DNA of 10,630 bases from Candidatus Peribacteraceae bacterium. Lineage in GTDB: Bacteria > Patescibacteriota > Gracilibacteria > Peribacterales > Peribacteraceae. The DNA lies in assembly GCA_022843885.1 (NCBI GenBank), contig JALHMU010000028.1:1-10630 (forward strand), written 5' to 3'. A model generated the notes under the pieces. It ran no database searches. It was not told the origin of the DNA and worked only from the letters and a program-made list of their open reading frames with translations. Both the position numbers and the translations under genes were made by a program. Positions within the stretch are counted from its first letter, which is position 1. Every line of letters begins with the position of its first letter. Of this stretch, positions 1 to 6,491 are shown one piece after another.

Positions 1-28
1 GCTTACCGTGTTTACTGCGAGAAAATAA

Positions 29-766
29 TTAACGCAGTTTGTAGTTCAAGTAGACCGTGACAACAACTTCCTGCTGACCCGACGGAACAGAAAGGTCTGC
101 TCCACCACCGCCCATTCCTTCTCCGCGGTACATGGCAGCTTGATTGGTCGTATCACCGAAGTTTTCGCTGTAGGAGGTCATCTTTCCAAGCGAGACACCA
201 AGTTCGTCGGCAAGCTTTTCGGCTTGATCCTTGGCCTTGGCAATAGCCGTGGCACGAGCCTTCTCGCGCATCTCATCTGGATTATCAACCGTGAACGTCA
301 CGCCGCCGATTTGGTTGGCACCTGCGCGTGTCGCAGCTGTGAGAATTTCTCCGACCTTAGAAATGTCGCGAACTTTCACGACCAAGTTCTGTGTCGCTTC
401 AAACATCGGGTTCGTCTGACGACCGTCAATCCAGTCGTAGGTTGGGTTCAACCACAAAGACTGCGTCTGCATATCCTTGTCTTCAATGCCGGCAGCTTTT
501 GCGGAAGCAATGATGGCGTCCATGCGCTGTTTGAGCACAGTGATCGTCGCTTCAGCCGTACGCTGACGACCTGTCGTCACGCCGAAGTTGAGCTCCGCAA
601 TGTCTGGAGCGATGTATTCCTTACCAACGCCCGTGACGGAAATAGTGGAAGGAGATTCATTATCAGCAGCGACCTGCTGTCCGAGTACGTAAAAGACGCC
701 ACCAACCGCAACTGCGGCGAAGAGCGCCCAAAGGGGCCAATGATGTGATGAGTGATCAGTAGTCAT
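29..766 (-). CDS. SIMPL-domain (DUF541) protein with N-terminal membrane anchor
   Basis: The 245-residue product begins with a short polar segment rich in His and Ser, followed by one hydrophobic segment at about residues 11-29, so it is probably an uncleaved membrane anchor or a signal sequence. The rest has the pattern of the SIMPL/DUF541 family: the opening strand ISVTGVGKEYIAPDIAEL (residues 42-59) with the usual G-x-G and PD-A residues, and the helix region EMREKARATAIAKAKDQAEK (165-184) that follows GGVTFTVDNP. Family members are exported or membrane-bound (for example E. coli YggE and Brucella BP26); their biochemical role is poorly defined, with links to oxidative stress. A Gly-rich turn (216-222) precedes the last strand. 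The gene is divergent from a peroxiredoxin, which fits a stress theme but proves nothing. The start is supported by a -10 hexamer 6 nt upstream. The family call is confident; the function is not known. Confidence 0.88.
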   Translation of the reverse strand: MTTDHSSHHWPLWALFAAVAVGGVFYVLGQQVAADNESPSTISVTGVGKEYIAPDIAELNFGVTTGRQRTAEATITVLKQRMDAIIASAKAAGIEDKDMQTQSLWLNPTYDWIDGRQTNPMFEATQNLVVKVRDISKVGEILTAATRAGANQIGGVTFTVDNPDEMREKARATAIAKAKDQAEKLADELGVSLGKMTSYSENFGDTTNQAAMYRGEGMGGGGADLSVPSGQQEVVVTVYLNYKLR

Positions 767-772
767 AACGAA

Positions 773-778
773 AGTATA
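773..778 (-). promoter_or_regulatory. -10 element for the SIMPL gene, leaderless spacing
   Basis: On the minus strand the hexamer TATACT (5 of 6 bases of TATAAT) ends 6 nt before the ATG at 766, so transcription should begin at or next to the start codon. No Shine-Dalgarno sequence is present. A weak TTGTAA at 798-803 could act as a -35, but the 19-nt spacing is long. Confidence 0.55.
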
Positions 779-829
779 CGTCCTTTCGTAGGGAAAGTTA
801 CAAATGCATTCGCGGCAGGCTCTTTCTTC

Positions 830-838
830 TGCGATACT
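830..838 (+). promoter_or_regulatory. Extended -10 element for the peroxiredoxin gene, leaderless spacing
   Basis: TGCGATACT carries an extended -10 TG dinucleotide one base before GATACT. It ends 6 nt before the ATG at 845, placing the expected transcription start on or beside that codon. This supports 845, rather than the in-frame ATG at 752, as the true start, because 752 lies inside the divergent SIMPL gene. No good -35 is visible. Confidence 0.55.
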
Positions 839-844
839 TCACGA

Positions 845-1288
845 ATGACGCTTCGAGAAAAAGAACTAGCGCCGGCATTCACAGCTCACGATGAAAATGG
901 AGTAGAGCACACCCTGGCTCAGTACAAAGGAAAATGGGTCATCCTATATTTTTATCCAAAAGACGATACGCCAGGCTGCACGGAAGAAGCCTGCAACTTC
1001 CGCGATAACCTGGACGAATTGCAAAAACATGCGGTAATTCTGGGTGTCAGTGCTGACTCCGTCGAAAGTCATAAAGCATTCAAAGAAAAGTATCACCTAA
1101 ACTTTCCGCTGCTCGCAGATCCTGATCGCAAGATGATCAATATGTATGGAACCGACGGGCTCATTTTCACAAAACGCACGACCTTTCTGATTCATCCCGA
1201 AGGGAAGATCGAAAAAATTTATCAGAAAGTCGATCCGAAGTCGCATGTGACTGAGATTTTAAAAGACCTCGGTGAGGCTGTTTTATAA
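845..1288 (+). CDS. bcp: Bcp-type thiol peroxidase (peroxiredoxin)
   Basis: The 147-residue product is a full-length Bcp/PrxQ peroxiredoxin, which reduces hydrogen peroxide and organic peroxides with electrons usually supplied by thioredoxin. The active-site segment YPKDDTPGCTEEAC (37-50) has the P-x3-T-x2-C motif, with peroxidatic Cys45 and a second Cys50 in the C-x4-C spacing of two-Cys Bcp proteins. Arg111 in FTKRTTFLI fits the conserved active-site arginine. The same frame stays open back to an ATG at 752, but that would add 31 residues unlike the family and overlap the divergent gene. The start at 845 fits both the family length and the adjacent -10 element. A UbiA-like gene follows 43 nt downstream with its own promoter-like hexamer. 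The enzyme should be cytoplasmic, as no signal peptide is visible. Confidence 0.95.
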   Translation: MTLREKELAPAFTAHDENGVEHTLAQYKGKWVILYFYPKDDTPGCTEEACNFRDNLDELQKHAVILGVSADSVESHKAFKEKYHLNFPLLADPDRKMINMYGTDGLIFTKRTTFLIHPEGKIEKIYQKVDPKSHVTEILKDLGEAVL

Positions 1289-1318
1289 GGTCTGGTGTGC
1301 GAGAAGAAAAAAGAGCGA

Positions 1319-1324
1319 TACACT
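1319..1324 (+). promoter_or_regulatory. -10-like hexamer for the UbiA-like gene
   Basis: TACACT (4 of 6 bases of TATAAT) ends 7 nt before the ATG at 1332, the same spacing seen at other starts in this window. No -35 or Shine-Dalgarno sequence is visible. Co-transcription with bcp across the 43-nt gap is also possible. Confidence 0.4.
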
Positions 1325-1331
1325 GATTGCC

Positions 1332-2870
1332 ATGAGCGACACGCACACGAAGGGTTCAATCGCGAAGATTCGCACGATGTTTGATCGCATCGAGAATGGC
1401 TCAACCCCCATTTCACAATCGATTCTCACAATCCTCGCCTGTATCGGCGTGCGAAATATTTTGGAAGATCTTTCGGACAATCATCTTGTCGCAGGGAAAG
1501 AAATATTCGCTGATTTTTACCTTCAAACGACAGGTTTTCACATCTCTGTTTTCCTGACGATGAGCCTCGTGGTGATGCTCCTGTTCAGGCGCAACCTCTC
1601 GCAATCCGTTCGGCTACTTGCGGTACTTGCGCCACTCCTCTTCATCTCTCCGATTGCGGATATGATCGTGAGCAACTGGAAAGGAGCAATGAACATGGAA
1701 TACGTCGATCCGGGGAACTGGAATGAACTGTTGAAAAACTATACGACCTACTTCGGGCCACTGACCGGAAAGGGCGTGACCTTCGGTCAACGCACGCAGA
1801 TCGCAGTGATGATCATCGGGTTGATGGGATACGCTCGCATTCGCGGCCTTTCTCTTGTTCGGACGCTTCTGAGTGGCATCGTGATGTACACGATTGCATT
1901 CGCCTACAGCGTCTTGCCGTTCTTGGTCGGACAAGCATTTGCGTTGACACGCCTTGAATTCAGTTACAGCAATCCGGTCGCATTCAAGGTCTACATGTTA
2001 CTCATTGCGATCGAAAGTATCGTAGTTCTGCTTCTCGGCTTTCCCAAAGAAGCCAAAGCATTTTTCAAAGATCTGCGCTATCTGCGCCTACTACACATCG
2101 TGTTCTTTTTCGCCATTGGATGGAAACTCGCGCATGCAGGCACATCGTTGCCTATCTCCAGCGACATGGTTCTGACGATCTGTTTGGCATCCTTCGCGAT
2201 TTTTTGCGCGTATGTGTACTCCATCGTCACGAACAATATTCAGGACATCGGCATTGATGCCATCACAAACGCGCATCGTCCGCACGTTACAAAGGCAATT
2301 GATGAGAAAAAATATGCAGCACTTGGGTGGCTCACGCTCGTTGGGGCAATCCTCTACGGTGGATTGGCGGGACATCGTGTGTTGATACTGCTGGGATTCT
2401 TCCTCGCAAATTTTTATCTGTATTCCATGTCGCCGCTTCGTCTCAAGCGTCTCACGCTCATTGGAAAAGGATTGATGTCTCTGAATTTTCTTACGATCAT
2501 GCTCATCGGATTCACGTTGGGTGGTGCGAACGTTCTTGATTTCCCACCGTTGCTCATATGGTGGACTGTCCTTGCGGGGATGGCGATCTTTAACTTTGTC
2601 GATCTGAAAGACACAGCCGGCGATCGAAAAGAAGGCATCAAAACACTGCCTGTTCTTTTCGGGGATCAGGTGGCCAAAATCATCATCGGATGCTTCTTTT
2701 TGGTCGGATATGCCTTTGCGGGAACCATTGTGGATTCACCATGGATCCTGCTGGGTGCGACGCTCTTGGGAGTTATGCAATTTGCATTGGTCATGCGAAA
2801 GACATACGACGAACGTCCTCACTTCACTATTTCCTTGCTCGCATTCATCCTCGTGTTTTTCTTTATCTAG
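1332..2870 (+). CDS. UbiA-family prenyltransferase with long N-terminal membrane extension
   Basis: The 512-residue protein ends in a UbiA domain (about 285-512). The first Asp-rich motif is N302-x2-D305-x3-D309 followed by NAHRP. The loop motif YSMSPLRLKR is at 364-373. The second Asp-rich motif is D424-x2-D427-x3-D431 within DLKDTAGDRKEGIKTLPV. These residues bind Mg2+ and the prenyl diphosphate in the family, which transfers polyprenyl groups to aromatic or lipid acceptors in the membrane. The DxxD-x3-D and TLPV arrangement recalls the archaeal-type geranylgeranylglyceryl phosphate and chlorophyll-synthase branches, but the substrate cannot be read. Residues 1-270 hold about six or seven further hydrophobic segments that I do not recognise. 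UbiA proteins are usually about 280-320 residues, so this is a fusion or an unusual subfamily. I chose 1332 over an in-frame ATG at 1272, which lies inside bcp. The stop overlaps that of convergent sufC. Confidence 0.85.
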   Translation: MSDTHTKGSIAKIRTMFDRIENGSTPISQSILTILACIGVRNILEDLSDNHLVAGKEIFADFYLQTTGFHISVFLTMSLVVMLLFRRNLSQSVRLLAVLAPLLFISPIADMIVSNWKGAMNMEYVDPGNWNELLKNYTTYFGPLTGKGVTFGQRTQIAVMIIGLMGYARIRGLSLVRTLLSGIVMYTIAFAYSVLPFLVGQAFALTRLEFSYSNPVAFKVYMLLIAIESIVVLLLGFPKEAKAFFKDLRYLRLLHIVFFFAIGWKLAHAGTSLPISSDMVLTICLASFAIFCAYVYSIVTNNIQDIGIDAITNAHRPHVTKAIDEKKYAALGWLTLVGAILYGGLAGHRVLILLGFFLANFYLYSMSPLRLKRLTLIGKGLMSLNFLTIMLIGFTLGGANVLDFPPLLIWWTVLAGMAIFNFVDLKDTAGDRKEGIKTLPVLFGDQVAKIIIGCFFLVGYAFAGTIVDSPWILLGATLLGVMQFALVMRKTYDERPHFTISLLAFILVFFFI

Positions 2871-3667
2871 GAATTCAATTCGAGTCGCAAACCACCTGAT
2901 TCGTTGATGCCATAGGCGGCGTACCCGTCTTTCTCAAGCGTATGTGCGAATTCTTTCCCGCCGCTCTCGACGATTTTGCCACGAATCATCACGTGCACAT
3001 GATCCGGCACGATATATTCCAAAATACGCGCATAGTGCGTGACGATGATGGAAGAAAAATTCTTTCCGCGCAGAGAATTGACGCCCTCAGCAACGATCTT
3101 CAGTGCGTCGACATCAAGCCCTGAATCTGTTTCATCAAGGAGTGCCAAAAGTGGCTTCAGGAGCTTCAGTTGCAGAATTTCAGCCTTCTTCTTTTCACCA
3201 CCGCTGAACCCTTGATTGAGTGAACGCTCAAGAAATGCAGGATCCATATTGATTGCGCCAGCTTGTTCCACGAGTAATTTTTTAAATTGAATCGGAGACA
3301 TTTTTGTATGCGCAGAATCACGTGCTGTCATTTGTGATTCATACGCTGCGAATAAAAAGTTTCGCAGACTCACACCAGCGATTTCTTTCGGATACTGAAA
3401 TGCTAAGAACATTCCGGCTTTCGCGCGGTCACTCGGTTCCATTGCGAGCAAATCTTGTCCAAGAAATGCAATCTCCCCTTTCGTAATTTCATACTTCGGA
3501 TGTCCCATCAGCGTATTCACGAGGGTCGATTTTCCTGATCCATTCGGACCCATGATTGCATGGGTTTCACCGAGGTGAATCGTCAAATCAACACCGCGTA
3601 CGATCTCCTGACCTTCCACATTGATGTGGAGGTTTTTGACTTGCAGTAAGGGAGAAGTGGCCATCAT
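2867..3667 (-). CDS. sufC: Fe-S cluster assembly ATPase SufC
   Basis: The 266-residue product is a complete ABC-type ATPase of the SufC family, which drives Fe-S cluster assembly as part of the cytoplasmic SufBCD scaffold. Visible elements are the Walker A GPNGSGKST (40-48), Q-loop Gln91 in AFQYPKE, the family-specific signature GFSGGEKKKAEILQ (153-166), Walker B with D178-E179 in LLALLDETDSGLD, the D-loop SGLD (182-185) and the switch His211. FSGGEKKK and LDETDSGLD with a following DALK are typical of SufC rather than of transporter ATPases. No sufB, sufD or sufS lies in the window, which is unusual because these genes normally form an operon. Two adjacent ATG codons (3667 and 3664) could each be the start; the -10 spacing favours 3667. 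The stop shares CTAG with the convergent UbiA-like gene. Confidence 0.96.
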   Translation of the reverse strand: MMATSPLLQVKNLHINVEGQEIVRGVDLTIHLGETHAIMGPNGSGKSTLVNTLMGHPKYEITKGEIAFLGQDLLAMEPSDRAKAGMFLAFQYPKEIAGVSLRNFLFAAYESQMTARDSAHTKMSPIQFKKLLVEQAGAINMDPAFLERSLNQGFSGGEKKKAEILQLKLLKPLLALLDETDSGLDVDALKIVAEGVNSLRGKNFSSIIVTHYARILEYIVPDHVHVMIRGKIVESGGKEFAHTLEKDGYAAYGINESGGLRLELNS

Positions 3668-3675
3668 GGAGCGCC

Positions 3676-3684
3676 AGCATAGCA
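3676..3684 (-). promoter_or_regulatory. Extended -10 element for sufC, leaderless spacing
   Basis: Read on the minus strand, TGCTATGCT is an extended -10 (TGn plus TATGCT, 4 of 6). It ends 8 nt before the first ATG of sufC. The -35 position falls next to the -10 of the divergent gene. There is no Shine-Dalgarno sequence. Confidence 0.45.
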
Positions 3685-3704
3685 GAAAAGCCTGGAAATG
3701 GCTG

Positions 3705-3710
3705 TATACT
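3705..3710 (+). promoter_or_regulatory. -10 element for the GT-C-like gene, leaderless spacing
   Basis: TATACT (5 of 6) ends 7 nt before the ATG at 3718, so transcription should start at the initiation codon. No -35 is evident: the expected position (about 3682-3687) abuts the sufC -10 on the other strand. Confidence 0.5.
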
Positions 3711-3717
3711 CATCGGC

Positions 3718-5367
3718 ATGCAAAAGGTAATCCGCATCGCTGGGCACTGGCAGATCCTCGGGGTCATGCTCGCGTATACGTTCTTTTTGAATGCAGGTGC
3801 GCTGGCGATGTTCTTCCGTGGAAAAATGACAGGTCTTGCAGCACTTTCGGTTGATGATAGTTTTTATTTCTCGATGATAAACCGTGTCGCAGAAGGAAAT
3901 CTCCTGATTGGAAATACCGCACTCATCGAGCATCAACATGACGGAGCAGCTTCAACGTACGGTGCACTGCTCCAGGGATTGCTGCTGAAGATTCTTCCTG
4001 TATCGATTGATGGCATTGCACTCCTCGGCGGTCTTGTTCTGCCACTCCTCCTGATGATCTGCTTCGCACGATTGCTGCGCTTCCTCACAGCAGATCCAGC
4101 AATCATCGCGCTTGGTACCCTCATTCTGACAGCGATACTGGAAGCCGGCCTTCTGCGCCCGATCAATCCGCAGCTGACACTGATCATTATTACTGCCTAT
4201 TTGATCCTCTTCATGGAAAAGGGATTGAGTCGCAAGCGCGGCATTCTGAAAGGCGCGCTCATTGGCTGCACGGTGTATTTGCAGATCGTTCTCGCGGCAT
4301 TTCTTTTGGTTATCGAAGGAACAGAGGCGCTGTTAAAAATGATACAGACACGTCGTGTTGTACCAATTCTCAAAGAGAAAGTTGCGGTTTTTGTTCCATT
4401 CGCATTGCTGCTGCTCATCAAACTCTGGCTTGATACCGGCCGTGATCCGTTGGCATACGCTGACACATTGCATCGCTTGGGATTGATCGCGAGTCGCTAT
4501 CCCGCCAATCCAAAATTACAAATTATCGTCATTGGGATTCTCGTATTACTGATCGTTTTCCGTTCTCGATTCACATCGATCCAAACATGGACGAAATTTT
4601 TTACACTGCTTTTGGCGAGTGTGATCGCGCTGAATCAATCGGTGCTGCACGGCGTCGATGTCATCTTCGGACTGTACTACGCAACGATCATTCAGATCAT
4701 TCTCTGGTTCACGTGCATCGCACTCATCATCACGCTCATTCCTAAGCGCATCACGTACATCATCCTTGGAATCGCGAGCGTCGTTCTTGTGATTCGCACC
4801 GCACCCGGGCTGCTTGAACGACGTTATCTACTGCTCCGCGGCGATATGCCCCAGTACGAGGAAATCCTGCAGCATCTGGATGCACAAACCGGATCACTCG
4901 TCATTGCCGCACCCCATCGCTTAGCTGATATGATCCCGGTATATACATCGCACTTCGTGTTGTTCAATCGAACCGCGCGCTATCAAAATGCGACTGATCA
5001 AGAATTGGCGGAACGCTATCTTTTGGAAGAATCACTTTTCCCCACGCCGGAAGAAGAGATCGATACAACCTACAATCTTGTATTTGGTTTGTACGCGGGG
5101 AATGTATCTGCTCGCACACGCACAGCGTGTACAGCGTGGAAGAAAATAACGCGCAATAATATTGATTGTACGCAGTCGATTCGTGATCACATCATTCATC
5201 AAGATATCTTAAAACTCCTTGATGAAAAAAATCCGGACATCAATGCGCTGCTTAAAAAATATCAGCTCGATCTGATCGTGACGGACCGTGCAATGAACCC
5301 TGCATTCTCAGACTATTGCGCCCCTGCTGAAAGAGTTCGACAATGGCGTGTCTATCGCTGTAGCTAA
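3718..5367 (+). CDS. Polytopic membrane protein, possible GT-C-type glycosyltransferase
   Basis: I do not recognise this 549-residue protein with certainty. It has about ten hydrophobic segments (roughly 11-33, 98-118, 128-146, 152-167, 177-200, 221-238, 267-282, 292-309, 318-341 and 344-360), followed by a soluble tail of about 185 residues. The loop after the first segment contains VDDSFYFSMINRVAEGN (45-61). A paired acidic motif in that loop, followed by aromatics, is the arrangement expected of GT-C glycosyltransferases, which use lipid-linked sugar donors on the outer face of the membrane; D46 and D47 would be the catalytic candidates. The tail holds four Cys (471, 484, 534, 548) that could form disulfides if exported. 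The ferredoxin gene follows 53 nt later. Codon use looks like that of its neighbours. An O-antigen or polysaccharide enzyme, or an unrelated membrane protein, remains possible. Confidence 0.6.
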   Translation: MQKVIRIAGHWQILGVMLAYTFFLNAGALAMFFRGKMTGLAALSVDDSFYFSMINRVAEGNLLIGNTALIEHQHDGAASTYGALLQGLLLKILPVSIDGIALLGGLVLPLLLMICFARLLRFLTADPAIIALGTLILTAILEAGLLRPINPQLTLIIITAYLILFMEKGLSRKRGILKGALIGCTVYLQIVLAAFLLVIEGTEALLKMIQTRRVVPILKEKVAVFVPFALLLLIKLWLDTGRDPLAYADTLHRLGLIASRYPANPKLQIIVIGILVLLIVFRSRFTSIQTWTKFFTLLLASVIALNQSVLHGVDVIFGLYYATIIQIILWFTCIALIITLIPKRITYIILGIASVVLVIRTAPGLLERRYLLLRGDMPQYEEILQHLDAQTGSLVIAAPHRLADMIPVYTSHFVLFNRTARYQNATDQELAERYLLEESLFPTPEEEIDTTYNLVFGLYAGNVSARTRTACTAWKKITRNNIDCTQSIRDHIIHQDILKLLDEKNPDINALLKKYQLDLIVTDRAMNPAFSDYCAPAERVRQWRVYRCS

Positions 5368-5380
5368 AGCAGAACAAGCC

Positions 5381-5410
5381 ATGGCAATTCTCTGTTTTCT
5401 AGGCAATAAT
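5381..5410 (+). promoter_or_regulatory. Candidate promoter for the ferredoxin gene
   Basis: ATGGCA at 5381-5386 (4 of 6 of TTGACA) and AATAAT at 5405-5410 (5 of 6 of TATAAT) are 18 nt apart. The -10 ends 10 nt before the ATG at 5421, so the leader would be only a few nucleotides. No Shine-Dalgarno sequence is present in the 53-nt gap. Confidence 0.4.
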
Positions 5411-5420
5411 TTGTAACCCT

Positions 5421-5708
5421 ATGCCTGAAGTAACCTTCATTCAAGACGACGGCCAAGTGACCAAAGTGCAGGCCGAAAACGGCCAAAGCATTCTACAGAT
5501 CGCACTCGATAATGGGATTCCGATGGAACATGCGTGTGGTGGAAATGGATTCTGCACGACGTGTATGTGCAACGTGGAAAGTGGCATGGAACATCTGTCG
5601 CCACGAAATGATCGTGAAGAAGCGATGGGCATTATCGAAGACCCCGCACGACTGAGTTGTCAGAGCGAAGTGAATGGTGACGTGACGGTAAAGGTGATCG
5701 AATACTAA
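5421..5708 (+). CDS. [2Fe-2S] ferredoxin
   Basis: The 95-residue protein is a complete plant/adrenodoxin-fold ferredoxin. The cluster ligands are Cys39, Cys45 and Cys48 in ACGGNGFCTTC (38-48), giving C-x5-C-x2-C, plus Cys80 in RLSCQSE. C-x5-C-x2-C is the adrenodoxin/Isc-Fdx spacing rather than the C-x4-C-x2-C of plant-type ferredoxins, although the 31-residue gap to the last Cys is somewhat short for adrenodoxins. An extra Cys50 lies two residues after the third ligand. Such ferredoxins are small cytoplasmic electron carriers; the Isc-type members feed electrons to Fe-S cluster assembly. That would suit the presence of sufC 1.75 kb away, but no redox partner gene is adjacent, so the partner is unknown. 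The stop (TAA, 5706-5708) overlaps that of the convergent TPR gene by 4 nt. Confidence 0.93.
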   Translation: MPEVTFIQDDGQVTKVQAENGQSILQIALDNGIPMEHACGGNGFCTTCMCNVESGMEHLSPRNDREEAMGIIEDPARLSCQSEVNGDVTVKVIEY

Positions 5709-6469
5709 GCGTTCGCAAGTGCCGAGATCTTCTGCTTTACACCTTCGTTGTAGGGCTCAAGCTTGTTGATCTTTCTGTAGGCCTCTTCTGCTTTCTCTTT
5801 CTGCTGCAGTTGGAGATAGCACTCCGCGAGCATGTGCATCAATTCGGTATCACGTGAGAGACGCATCAATGCTTTCTCAAGCAGCGGTGCGGCTTCTTCG
5901 AAACGACGTGCAGCGATACACGCACGGCCAAGAGCAGCGGATCGTTCTGGCGTCTGCGGATCGCGATTCAAGGCCTCCTGATAGGCGTGGCATGCATCCA
6001 CGAACTTCTCCTGGTGGTAATAGGCTAACCCAAGGTTAGCAAAGAATGAGACATCGTCACGAGTCAAAAGAAGCTCCTTGTAGAGAGCTTCTGCTTTGGC
6101 GTAACGACCGGTCATGAGATACAGCTTTGCAAGTTGTGCACGGGTATCGACAGAATCCGGATGGATCGTGAGCGCTTGAATGAATAGTTGTTCCGTTTGA
6201 TCGTATTGCTGCAGTGCCAACGCACGTTCTGCGGAGCGCATGAGAGCACGAACCTTCTGAAGCTCGATAGCTGATGTGCGTGGATTGCGCTTCGGCTTTT
6301 CGATGTTGGTTTCTTCAAGTAAAACAGCGCCTCGTTCCTCGACGGAATCGAAACGGGTCTTCACCGAACGCACCAGTCTCCGCACCGAACGGTGACGTAA
6401 GAGCATGCGCACTCCGAAGATCAGAAGGATCCCGAGTGAAGAAACGAGAAAAACAAGAAGATAGACCAT
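5705..6469 (-). CDS. Membrane-anchored TPR-repeat protein
   Basis: The 254-residue product starts with one transmembrane segment (about 2-22), followed by a basic stretch (RHRSVRRLVRSVKTR, 25-39) that should stay in the cytoplasm. It then has about five tetratricopeptide repeats spanning roughly 72-241, in 34-residue steps. Typical repeat signatures are AQLAKLYLMTGRYAKAEALY (111-130), ANLGLAYYHQEKFVDACHAY (144-163) and LAECYLQLQQKEKAEEAYRK (214-233). TPR arrays are protein-protein interaction scaffolds, so the partner and exact role cannot be read from sequence; topology suggests a cytosolic scaffold at the inner face of the membrane. It lies 22 nt downstream of holB, so the two are probably co-transcribed. 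TACTCT at 6483-6488, 13 nt before the ATG, is only a weak private -10. No Shine-Dalgarno sequence is visible. Confidence 0.88.
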   Translation of the reverse strand: MVYLLVFLVSSLGILLIFGVRMLLRHRSVRRLVRSVKTRFDSVEERGAVLLEETNIEKPKRNPRTSAIELQKVRALMRSAERALALQQYDQTEQLFIQALTIHPDSVDTRAQLAKLYLMTGRYAKAEALYKELLLTRDDVSFFANLGLAYYHQEKFVDACHAYQEALNRDPQTPERSAALGRACIAARRFEEAAPLLEKALMRLSRDTELMHMLAECYLQLQQKEKAEEAYRKINKLEPYNEGVKQKISALANA

Positions 6470-6491
6470 ACGGCGGCGATTGAGAGTAGCA

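Noticed and set aside
140..748. A 202-codon open frame on the plus strand, antisense to the SIMPL gene
   Set aside because: The minus-strand frame encodes a recognisable SIMPL domain with a membrane anchor and a promoter; the antisense translation has no recognisable features.
752..844. N-terminal extension of the peroxiredoxin from the upstream ATG
   Set aside because: It would overlap the divergent SIMPL gene, add 31 residues not found in Bcp proteins and place the bcp promoter inside the gene.
1272..1331. N-terminal extension of the UbiA-like protein from an ATG inside bcp
   Set aside because: The 20 extra residues are basic and unlike a membrane protein start, and the ATG at 1332 has the promoter spacing seen elsewhere.
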